Shown one piece after another: positions 1 to 10,600 of a stretch of DNA of 27,334 nt. Every line of letters begins with the position of its first letter. Position 1 is the first letter of the stretch. The stretch spans positions 1,537,975 through 1,565,308 of the forward strand of contig WELB01000001.1 of NCBI GenBank assembly GCA_009602725.1, in the 5' to 3' direction. The translations under genes were made by a program, and so were the position numbers. The notes beneath the pieces are model-generated. The model worked only from the letters and a program-made list of their open reading frames with translations, was not told where the DNA came from and made no database searches. This DNA is from Spirogloea muscicola (lineage: Eukaryota; Streptophyta; Zygnematophyceae; Spirogloeales; Spirogloeaceae).

Positions 1-3000
1 ACTGGAGCGCGCCGCGGCGCCGCTCGGCAAGGTGCGGCCGCCCACCACCACCGCCTCGTTGAGCGCGCCAGCGGCGGCCTTGGCAGCGGCGACCCGGCCT
101 GCCCGCCGTGGCCCTCAGGCTGGGGCGGCGCCGGCAGCGCCGGTGGTGTGGTACAGGTTCGCATCTCGGGCGGCGGCCGCTGCAACGTCACCAACGGCCT
201 CTTCCGCGACCCCCTGGTCAGCCAGCGATCATCTCAGCCCGCCTCCGCCATTGAGCCTCCAACCCTAAACTTGAGCCCTAAACCCGAAACCCTAATAAAC
301 AAATTTCTAGGTCCCAGATTTTAAGCTATCTCCAGCGATACCGCGCCGGATTGTCTGGCTTTCTCTGTTTCCCAGCCAGAGTCTTTTTGGGAAAGAATTG
401 CACCCGCTGGGACATAGTAACGATGGTGGCGAAGGTGGTGGCAAAGGAAGTGGCGGAGACTTGAGCAACGGTGGCGAAGGAGGTGGCGGAGACTTAAGCA
501 GCGGCGGCAAGGGAGGTGGCAAAGGAGGTGGAGGAGACTTGAGAATTTCAAGCCCTACGCTGCCAGTCACGCGGACTTGTCCAATATCTAAGCCCAAAGA
601 CCCCAATTCACGTACCAATGGTCGGAAAGTGTCTGGTGCACTAGCAGATTTATCCAGGAATAGGTGTTGTCGCCGGCGGCAGAAGGAGCCTGAGCCGCCG
701 CCGCCGCCGTCCTTGGGCTGCCGCAGCTGCTGGCCGACCACTACCCCCGTGGCCATCGCGAGCTGCGCGGCGCCTTCTTCGCGGCGCACGGCCCCGCCGA
801 CACCGCCGCCTGGTTCCAGCGCCGCGGCGTGGCCCTCAAGGCATGCCTTTGCCCCTGTTCCGTCCTCCGCCAGGAGCTCCTCTGAAGCCACAGCTGTGCC
901 TAAAGTGGGCTCTTTTGTTAGCGCCGTCAGCGGCCCACTGCGCAGCCTCACGAGCGCCGAAACGCCTCCGCGCAGACTGAGCCAGACGGCCGGGTCTTCC
1001 CCGTCAGCGACAGCTCGGCAAGCATTGTGGACTGCTTGCTGTTAGAAGCGCGTCGCCTTAGTGGTGTGTGCGCTCCTGCAGCCCTCCTCGCCTGCTGAGC
1101 ATCTACGGTGGTTAGCATCAGTGTGGACGTTTGGCTGGCCTTGATGTTGGTGGAGGGTGTGCTGGGTCTAGGATTCGTGCAGGGCGGCCTGGGTCTCGGT
1201 AAGAGTCTTCGGGTTTGGCTCAAGGTGGAGTACTTATGGTTTAGGGTCAAGGATGCAGGGTTAGGGTTTAGGGGTTCACTTAGGGTGTAAGGTTAAATTT
1301 AAGCTTTAGGGTTTAGATTAATGTTTAGGGTTTCGGGTTCTGGTCGCTTGGTTCTGCGGCCCAACCTGCAGCTGCTGCAGTTGCTGCGTGCTTACTGGCT
1401 CGCCCATCTCTGTTTTGCGCCACGGCTGCTCGCAGTCTCTGTCTGGACTGGAAGCCGAGTCACGAGCATCCAACATGGCGGTGATGAAGGAGATGACAGC
1501 CGATGCAGTCCTGACGGCCACCAACGAGCTAAAGCCAGGAGGCTGCCCTTCCAACTGCGTCTCGGCGGCGATGGCGTAACCGCCAAGAGCGTGCTGCAGC
1601 ATGGCCAAGCCGCGAAGGCCCTGCTGGCCGACTATGTCCTCGTGGCGACCGGGAGCTCATTGCAGGCAAAAAAGCTCACTACAAAACCCTCCCCGACCAC
1701 TCTCCCTGGCAGGAGCTCCTATCAGCCCTCTCTTAGTCCAGTTACTGCATGAGCCTTCTCATCGCTGACAATGAAGTCCCAAATAGACCTGCAGCCCTAG
1801 CCTCAGGATGCCACGGGCCGCCACCCTTAGGACATGACCAAGGCAGTATTGTTGGCATTGCCCTTCTAACAAGGACAAGTCTGCATGATGCAGGGTTATC
1901 GCTTAGCTGCCTCCTTGGGTCACAACCTTGTGGCACCCAATCCAAGTCTCTTCACCTTCACGGTCGCAGAGGCTGCCCTGACGGCCTTGCATGGGGTGAC
2001 TGTCTGAAGCGCTCACGGGCTTGTCTGTGCCGCTGCTAACAGAAGCAGTTGAGGACTAAGAAGACCGCACTGGTCTGTTGCTCCCACGGCCTTGTGACTT
2101 TACCATAGTCGTTGATCCGCTGTGCCCGTTCCATACCTGTTCGCAGGTGAGTGTCCAGGAAGTCAGGGCCACGCTCGAGATCGTTGATAGCAAGGGCGTT
2201 GATAGCAAGTTGAAACCCAAGCTCACGCAGGTCAAGCTCTGCCAAAAGCCACAATCCACCTCCACGACAAACTCTGCCACGTCACCACAGCAGAGGGCTG
2301 CCAGCCTGCACATTGTAATTTTCCGTGTCGTTTCGTTTGAGAGGCTCAAGCCACATGCTAACAGGTGATGGAAGGTGGTGTGACAGATAGGGCCGCTTTT
2401 GGTGACTCATTGGGGCCTGAGTGGCCCCGTGGTGCTGCGCCTCTCCGCCTGGGCAGCCCGCCACCTCTTTGCCACCTCTTATAATGGTGTGCCAGTGGAA
2501 GGCGGCTCAAGCGCCAACACATGTTGCACTCGCAGCATAAGATGTGCCGAGCAATTATGCATTGCTGTCAATTCCTGTGTTTGCCTCTGATGGCGTACTA
2601 TCGGTTGTCATCCTGCTGCAGCCACGTTGGTCGTGGACTTCGCGCCACGTATCCAACGTGAAGCACTTGGGGAGCTGCTCATCCGGCACAAAGAGAAGCA
2701 TGCGGTTGAACGCCATTTCTTAGCCAGAAACATTGTGCAAAGGCCCCAGTCAGACTTCCACCTGCACCTAGGCAGCTTGTTGCTCACCAGAACTTGCTGG
2801 TCCTAGGTCTGACACCTTCGCACCTGCAAATCTCAGAGACGCCAGCTGGGTGTGTGCGCCCCTACCGAGGTCCCACTTCCGCGTCGGCTCTGGTGCTACC
2901 TCCTGGAGCGTCAGGTCAAGCCGACTTGGGGCCTTACCCTTACTCTTGATAGAAGTTGACACTTAGCATCTGTCCGCACAATTATACGGTAGCTCAACCT

Positions 3001-4222
3001 GTAAAGTGCCTCTTGGGGCACCCCCTGACAACCTTTGGCAGCCCCTTTCAATACCGTCATCTGAGCAAAGTACATGGGGCTGAGCTTGACTAGTATTGCT
3101 AGCCGCCTTATTGGCTCTAGCTCTAGCTCTGATCCAGGCTGAGGCGATTTCTGGCCGTCTTAGCCATGGACAGCAGGAGTTACGACTGACTATCCTTCAC
3201 ACATGCAGGGCTTGGCCTTGGACCAGCAGTGGGCTGGGGTCTCGAGTAAAGCCCTGCGGATCCTCTGCATGGCCATCAAACGGTGCTCCTTCCTGATCTC
3301 TGGCAAGGTGCGCCCATCACCTGCCTCTGCGTCACTTGTAAGAGGTTTCAGTCTGGGTCCATCAAACACTGTGGGTGGCAGATGCAGCACCTACAAGATG
3401 ACGTCTTCCCTTTAGCTCGGGCAACTGGTGAATGGTGCAACGTGCTCACTAGTTTTGCTTATCTCCTGGGAAGGTCAGGGCGAGTTCAAGGACGAATTTG
3501 TGACCGCTGGAGGCGTGCCCCTGGCTGAGGTGCCCAGGCCAACCAAGCAGCCTTCCTGGCTCTGCACGTATAACCTGACATGTGCATGGCCATTTGCAAA
3601 TTGTTGACTGCCCATGTGCTGCCATAAGGGTTGTCAGTGATGGTCGCCAAGAGATGAGATTGATTTGAGGTCGATCCTGCAATTGTACAGTCAGGGGTCA
3701 ACTTGCATGCACGTGTGGCATGGCACTTGAAGGGCCACGAGCACACGCAGACCAGATGTCTCACCATGACCTGGCCGTGCACAGGTGGATCTGGCAAGCA
3801 TGGAGAGCAAGAGATGTGCAGGCCTCTTTTTTGCTGGCGAGGTGCGAGCTTGCCTCACCAGCCAAGCAAGAGAGTGAAGCACTTAGCTCCAGGTCCCCTT
3901 GAGCCTTCTGTAGTCTGGCGAGTGCACTACCCCTGTATCGCTGCTTGCTGCCAGGGGGCCTGACATGGTGGTTGGATCTGGAAATGCCTCAGGTGCTCAA
4001 TGTTGATGGTGTCACTGGCGGTTTTAATTTCCAGGTGCACAACAACCCTTCAGCACAAGGCACTGCTGTTGTTTGTGCAAAGTGCAGTAGCACTTCAAAG
4101 AAGGAATGGTGAAGCAGGTGCCATGTTTCCCACTATTCTTGACCAATTCGTGCCCACTTTGGCAGAATTCCTGGACGGGTGGCTATATCGCAGGATCAGC
4201 AATCGCTGAGAGGGCCTCCTAA
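1..4222 (+). CDS. HI0933-like FAD-dependent oxidoreductase (5' partial, 15 exons)
   Basis: Exons read from the sequence: <1-31, 157-216, 727-840, 976-1067, 1539-1665, 1894-1995, 2147-2230, 2387-2486, 2622-2704, 2837-2914, 3209-3307, about 3473-3529, 3785-3841, 3993-4034, 4166-4222 (TAA stop). About 394 residues are visible. Family hallmarks appear in order: [12 protein letters not shown] (exon 2), [14 protein letters not shown] (exon 3), [11 protein letters not shown] (exon 4), YVLVATGSS (exon 5), PSLFTFTV (exon 6), [16 protein letters not shown] (exon 8), [11 protein letters not shown] (exon 12), [18 protein letters not shown] (exons 13-14) and [12 protein letters not shown] (exon 15). The N-terminal FAD-binding GxGxxG strand lies off the left edge. 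Members of this family bind FAD and act as NAD(P)-linked oxidoreductases; plants carry a nuclear copy of bacterial type, often thought to be plastid-targeted, but targeting cannot be seen here. Introns 3 (from 841) and 5 (from 1666) start with GC. The exon 11/12 junction lacks a clean acceptor. The exon 10 start (2837) is less certain than the others. It is convergent with the next gene. Confidence 0.9.
261..300. repeat. degenerate telomere-like CCCTAAA motifs in intron 2
   Basis: Three to four copies of CCCTAAA or one-base variants lie within 40 bases, C-rich on the plus strand, inside the second intron of the flavoprotein gene. TTTAGGG is the plant and green-algal telomere repeat, so this is interstitial telomere-like sequence. 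It is too degenerate and short to be a real chromosome end. Confidence 0.6.
420..546 (+). repeat. GGTGGCGRAGG-type minisatellite in intron 2
   Basis: An imperfect tandem array of GGTGGC/GGAGGT units is punctuated three times by GGAGACTTGAG or GGAGACTTAAG, giving a higher-order period of roughly 45 bases. It reads as Gly-rich in one frame and Pro/Leu-rich on the other strand, but it lies between two well-placed exons of the flavoprotein gene and is best read as an intronic minisatellite rather than coding sequence. Confidence 0.65.
1238..1340. repeat. degenerate TTTAGGG telomere-like motifs in intron 4
   Basis: About six TTTAGGG or near matches occur in 100 bases, G-rich on the plus strand, inside intron 4 of the flavoprotein gene. 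The orientation is opposite to the tract at 261-300, so exons 3 and 4 sit between inverted telomere-like tracts. A single weaker TTTAGGG match is also present at about 14040 within an ATR intron. Confidence 0.65.
2183..2209 (+). repeat. 15-bp tandem duplication inside flavoprotein exon 7
   Basis: GTTGATAGCAAG is repeated with a 3-base spacer, giving VDSKGVDSK in the protein. The duplication keeps the frame and lies in a loop between the PSLFTF and THWGLSGP motifs, so it is probably tolerated. Confidence 0.6.
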
Positions 4223-4452
4223 TGTCCTTCATTGTGCGTGAATGCTGAGAGCCTGACAGGAATTTGTCCTGAGGATAAGATAGGTCTGCAGCACGTTGAT
4301 TTCCGAAACCAATGACACTCGGAAGAAGTTTCTACTCTAGAGATCCTGAAGCGTCTGCTCTTCTTCAAGCTAGCATAATAAATGATACTGATACTTTTGG
4401 TTCTACTTGATGGGAAAGAAGTGCACTACCACACCAACAGGTGATTGCCACC
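4223..4452. other. tail-to-tail gap between flavoprotein and ATR genes
   Basis: These 230 bases separate the TAA of the plus-strand gene from the TGA of the minus-strand gene, so both 3' untranslated regions must fit here or overlap. A plus-strand AATAAA lies at 4377-4382, about 155 bases after the flavoprotein stop, and could be a polyadenylation signal. The TGTAA signal common in chlorophytes was not found on either strand in the gap. Confidence 0.4.
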
Positions 4453-4620
4453 TCAGAACCAAGGCATCCACCATATGTACATCTTGCTGAGATTGTCATG
4501 CGAGACAGCAAGGGTGATAAGCCGGTGTGCTTGGCCCTCCACTGAGAGAGGGAGGGATGGGGCTACATTGACGCCCACCACAACCCCCTGCAGACGGTCC
4601 TTGATATTTGCAAGTGCTCG
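4453..4620 (-). other. ATR: ATR FATC domain and stop (exon 29)
   Basis: The last exon is 168 bases (55 codons plus TGA). It contains LPLSVEGQAHRLI and ends MYIWWMPWF, the expected FATC terminus of about 33 residues. The exact stop position after this motif shows that TGA is read as stop in this genome, which matters when judging the internal TGA at 12109-12107. Confidence 0.95.
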
Positions 4621-7600
4621 CTGTGCAAGGAGGGCACACAGCAACCCCTTAATCAACATCATTTTGGATGATGACTACCATCTGCCACTGTTATCACTTG
4701 GGTTCTGCCACAATGCTAGGACCAACTTCGGTTCACCCTTTGAGTGTCTCACAAAATACAAGCAGTGAGACTGTTGGCTCCACATGCTTGGTCAAGCATT
4801 GCATGTCATAACCTGCATCTATGCTCAGAGTGCTGAGACCTCATATTCACAGTGATCACACAGTTGAGTTGCAACCTAGCAAGCAACCGTATGCTCACCT
4901 GTGCATGGGGATTCTGTATCTCAGTGCCGCTAGACTTGTGAGATTTGGTCCACTCAACGAGGGGGTCGTGGATAAATGTTTCCAGCACGTTGATGAGGGT
5001 CTCTCGGTGGACCCGCAGCACGTTGAGGGTGATCTCGCATACCCGTAGAAAGACGCCTTCATAGCCAGTGATGCCCAGTCCATCTACCATATTCTGTGTC
5101 ATCCCCCTTGCAAAAAGCAGTGGTGTGAGACAGGGACCTTCATTGCAGCAAACTTACTAGCAGTCACTACAAGCAGTCATAGGTAAACCCTGCTGCCCTG
5201 CTCCAGTTCTTGCAGTCCGCTGCCTACACACCTGTGTTAGACGGAAGGGCACAAGCTCCGGTTTCTCAAGAGCTAAGCCTTTGTCGAATAGGCAGCTGAA
5301 ATCAACATGCACACAGGCTCCATCAGTGGAATCGAGCAATATGTTCTCCCCATGCCTGTCGCCGAGGCCCACAATGTGTCCCACCATGGACCATACTGCA
5401 GCTGTGTGGGCGAAATTCATGCCTGCTCGGAACCAGGCTGCTGGCTCTGTGAAGGTGTTGAGCAGCCACTTGTGAAACATGGGAGGAAACATGGAGAGTA
5501 TTCTGCAGCCACCACACAATAATTTCAAGTCCAAGCATTGAGTGAAGTTAGCACTTCGGTTGTGCTGGCAATAGCTACTCATACATCCTGCATGTGTATA
5601 ATGCTGTGGTTAAATAGGCTGACAGGTAGAGTAGGTGGTCAGACACCGCATCATTATACATATACATGCAGAAACAAGGTCACAGAGATGCACTGTTCAA
5701 GACCTGGTACGAAAGGCCTCAGATCGATCAGCATCTGCCATTTGATCATATATCTTCTTGATTGTGGGATTTGTCTTTTGCCGGTCGAATTTACCACAAG
5801 CCATGTAGATGTCCTGGGCGAGGAGATGACAAGGTCCACAACCATCAGCACTATTAGTGCACTGCCTTTCACTTGCTGGCCTGTAAAACCTGAGCAACAG
5901 AATCTCCTAAAGAAGCAGGGACTCGTGGTGCCAAATTCATGACTTGACGAACGGGCCAAGAGAGGATGCCAGGGGTTTAGTGCAGTGTGTCTCGTAGCTA
6001 TGTTACCTGCAGGATGTGGCGGAGGCCTCTTGTGTGCAATGTCCACTCAATCATTCCACAGTCCTCAGTCAAAGGTAGCACTGCAAATGTACGTATATGC
6101 AGGTTCCTCCTGCGACTAGCTGAATTTTTCGAAAGGAGACGGTTGATCATAGTAGTGAACTCCATCATACGAGCATCCTTTCTTAGGTCATCCTTAGGTT
6201 TGCACAAGAAAGGATGCTCCCTGCCATCTGAACCCAGAAGCACAACCTGGATGGACAGCCATTTGCATCATCTCAATTGGGCTACCATGAAGCTCAACAG
6301 CCTGTGAAACGGCTAACCCAGAATAAGACTCCTACAAAATACCTGGGCTGTACATGTGTCCACAGCGTGGCGGACACATTTTGTCGTGTCATGCTTTTGC
6401 AGCAAAATCACCTTCTTGGGGCGCTGCAATGACTGCAGAATTTCAACGTCCTCACATATGCCAAGGATTGTGGCATGCTCCCCCACTGGAAAGGCGTTGA
6501 AGCCTCTGTCAGTAAGACCGTCAGGTGGCATTGCAACTGTCAGCGCCCTCTGCAATGGTAGCACAACATCCAGTGGCATCATCCGCTTCAGCTGTCCAAA
6601 GTCACTGGAGATGCTCATCATTTTCTGCTTCGGCTGGCCTGAACATCCAACAAGCAGCCACATGCAGGATCACTGAAACTGGATGACAGACCCAGAACTT
6701 GTCCACCTATTAGCATCTTTGTCGATGCAAATAATAAGTCAATATTTAGTTGCTTAGATGTCGATCTTGGAGTTCTTGAAGACACGGACCAGCATGAAAG
6801 CAAAGGCGTATCATCTGCTCAATGAAGGCAGGAAACTGAGTGAAAAGAATGCGATCCTCATCCCTAATCAAGGAATTCTTTGCGCCGTCAAGTACGTCGG
6901 TAGCCGCCTGTCAAATGTCAAGGTCACCAAGTGAATCAGCAGATATACAATCTTATTGGCATCTCCATCTGCTCCAAGCATACATCAAAGGTACTGGACT
7001 AATGGAGGCGTCATTTGACACACCTGCCGGCGTGCAGAAAGTGCAGACTTGGAGACTGCAGCCATTGTCCAGAGAGCTTGCTGGGGGTATCTTCTTAGGA
7101 CCTCCATGATGAGCTGCTTTGTGAGCTCAAGCACTCCCTCATTCTGATGGCAGATACGAGAAACAAGCTGAGGAAGGGCAGTGAGCCATTGGTAGGCTGG
7201 CAGATCCTCCTTGCACCCTCTTATGTAGGCCAAAATCTGCAGCAGCATCCAACTTTTGGACTGAGACTTGTTGCACACGGAGCATTATTAAGAGGTCAGG
7301 TATCATTCCACGGGAAATAATGAAAGTCATCTAAAACCATATGGTCTGTGCTATGCAAGCATCTTGACCATGTCCACACCTTGTTATAGACTTGCTGCAA
7401 CTCTTTGTCTTTTGCCAGCGCTGCTTTAGTGCACTTCGTTTCACATTCAAACCAAAGAGTGAGGACTCGTGGGAGGGCTTGATATAGATGTCGATGGCCA
7501 CGATGCAGAGCTCTCAGATAATGAGCGATAACTTCAGGCAGGTATAAGAACCAGGTCTTGTCATCTGCTCCAATTGCAGGACTTCTCGTGCCAGAACCCT

Positions 7601-10600
7601 TCTTTTGAGAGCTTGGAGCCTGCTCATGTGCTGTAATTAGTGTAACTTCGACATTTAAGCTGATCACAAGTAGTAACACATGGCGACATTCTCAGTTGTT
7701 GATAAGGCAGTGGCGCATTTGCAGGGAAAAGAAGCCCTGTGGACATAACACATGCTTGATGATATGTGATGGTGTTGATGGTGGGATGACTCAACTGTAT
7801 AGTCTGGTATGGCCTCATCTTGTCTTCGCCGTGCATCACAGAGCAGATCATCATAGTACTTAGCCATGTAAAAGAAAGCCTTCTCCCACTTTGGCTGGAG
7901 CTCCTTCACCCTCAGGTACAGTGCGACAACTTCCTCTTTCTGCTTCTGCCCTGTGTGATGCACCCACCTTGCAAGCTGCAAAAGTGTCTTGGCTGTCATC
8001 TGCACCACCTGCTCTCCAGGTAGCTCCAGCTCCTGTTGCAAAGGGTTGTCCATCAAGCACACTGGAGTACAGTAAGAACACCTACTGCTGCAACTCAATG
8101 GACACAATCAAAGCATCTGTGCAAATTATTGCTCAAAGACAGCTGCAGAGGTTGCATTGTAGAGAACCAGAGTTGGTACCCTGACTGTTGTTGCACTCAT
8201 GCTTGCACTGTGCTGGGCCACTTGCACGAGTCCTCCCAGGGCAGGTCTGGTAGCTTCTCCAAGAAGCTCATAAGATCCAGATGCCAATAGAGCTTCCTGC
8301 AATTCTGCAATTGCCAGGTGACAGCAATCTGTTGCCCAAAGGAGCCTGGCACTTTCAAGATGCGAATTAGGAGCCCCATGTGCACGAGCCTCTAGGACGG
8401 CTCGTCTGGCAGTCTGATAGTGGCCAGCTTTCCTGCACATCTCTGCATACTTGAGCCAATACAAGCCAACCTCCAAGGGCATCTTCTTGTACTTGCATAT
8501 CAGCCTGCGCAAGGAGAGAATTGGCTCTCTCGCCCACAGTGACGGTTGCGTGATCTTCAGACGACCATCCCAATCTCTCAAGAGTTGCCTATCAGTCTCC
8601 AGCCCTGCAGCTTCTGTTCCTGCCCTGAAACGGTGAAAATCCTCAAGCTCCCTGAGCATATGGAGACGTACGAGCAAGGGGTATGCACGTGAGTACGACT
8701 CCATGCCTGCTGCAGCTAGTGGGGTCAAAAGGTTCACACGACAATGCTTCACTTGCTCTTCAAATGAAATGCTGGCTGTGTCCTTCCCACAATCTTGCGA
8801 GTGTATGCCTGCCAGAATGCTGGCAAGTGCTGTATTGAAATCAGGCCCAGTACTCCTGCTTGGTGGATTATCCTGACTTTCTGCAGATTCCAAGTACTCT
8901 TCAAGTCGGTCCGTGCCCTAGGCGCCAAGCAGCCTGGAGGCCGTATGTGGACCAAACCTTAGACTCGCTGGGAAGTCGAGCAATCAGCCCGTCCACCTGT
9001 GTAATTAAGGCTTGGAGGTGGCCCATATTGAGCAAGCATCCCAGGACACCCTGATGAAGCTTCAGGCCATGGGGAGTGGTCTCCAGTGCCTGCCAATATT
9101 GACCATTCAGTGTTCAGTCAGAAGAGTGGCGACATTGAGCCTGGCACAATGTACAGCTGCACTTTGCATGCGACCCGAAACAAGCATCTCAAACAGATGT
9201 GGACCTGTTCATAGCATGTAAGCGCTTCTGCCCAGTTGCCGGCTTTCTCATGAATGAGCATTTGGTCCTGCAGGGATGTGATGGAACCCCGTAGGCGAGA
9301 TAGCCCCGCTAAGCCGTCTGGCTCATCTAAGCCACTGTACATCTCCAGTAGGAAGGATACATCCTCTGCACAAAAGCTTCCACTCTTCTCAGCTGCCGGA
9401 TTGAGGGTGCCGCATCTTTCTCTCACATGAAACTCAAAGTACAGCAGGGCTCGGGCATAGGCCTTGCATCTATATGATGCTCGAGCCAAAGCTTCCTTAG
9501 GAATTGCTGCAAGTAGCTCCTCTACATGCTGGCACTGCAAAGCCTTATCTTCAATCTTCCTGCTCCTTGACTTGGACTTGAAGTCCTCAGCTTGCTGAGC
9601 AGAGTCCTGTCGTAAATTTTGCTTGGTTCTGTCTACCCATTGGCTTAAGCTGTCAAGGAGGGTGAATATCAACTGAGTGGCGACCTCCCAGACACTTGCA
9701 TCTGAATCAGCATCTGCAGCACCAACATTCACTATTCCATGGGAAGATGCTTCTCTATCTTCGCTTGTGGAAGGCGCCACAAGCACTGCCAAGATTCCCT
9801 GGCAGACCTCGTCCTTTGCAGCCTGATTGCCCGTGGAGATGACATCAAGGACAATATAAGGAAGGAGAAAGAGCGCCACACCCATGTCGTTTTTGAAAAT
9901 TGCCTTGCAGCACACGAAAATCTTCGACCTTGATGAGCTAGCCAGTGAAAGAAGGTGTCTGCCCCAAAGATAGACCCATCGACGAAAAGTGAGCCCATGG
10001 GAATAAAGAGGTCCTGGAACTGCTGATCCATGATTGCTCTTAGGCCTGCTCAACACGAATCTGGACGTGAGACAGGGAGCAATGATATCTCTGACATCCT
10101 CTGAGAACCTCTGCCAAAGCTGTTCTCCCCTTCTGCTGGAGGCAGCCCCTCCTCTCTCCAAACGGAGGTCGTCACAGTGAGGACCTGATCTTGAGGTTCC
10201 GTTTCGGCCCCGCACAGAAGGCATGATCTGGCCCGTGCATGGTGGGGCACACCCACACAGTTTCAGCAGCTCCTGTATAGCCAAGGCAGCAGAATCCTGC
10301 ACCTCACCATCTGGGGCTGACCGAAACGCCTTCGCCAAGTGCTCATTGATAAGCTCAAAAATAAGGTCATCATCATCTCGATCTATATGAGGACGTTGCG
10401 GCAACTCCACCTGAAACATCAGTTGGCATGTCGTGAGTGGTCAAACAAGACAAGCAAACTACTTCAGAAGCCTGCAAGCAATCAAGCAATCAGCAAGAAT
10501 CATCACTGACGCTTCTGTGTGTATCAAGGTCGACAAGCACTTTCAGCACCTATTGTTGTTTGTGGTTGTGGACATTCTCAAACTAAACAACCTACCACCA

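Noticed and set aside
307-1045. Opposed 215-codon and 214-codon frames over the left end
   Set aside because: They cover a minisatellite and cross clear exon-intron borders of the HI0933-like gene; the true frames in exons 3 and 4 differ from these.
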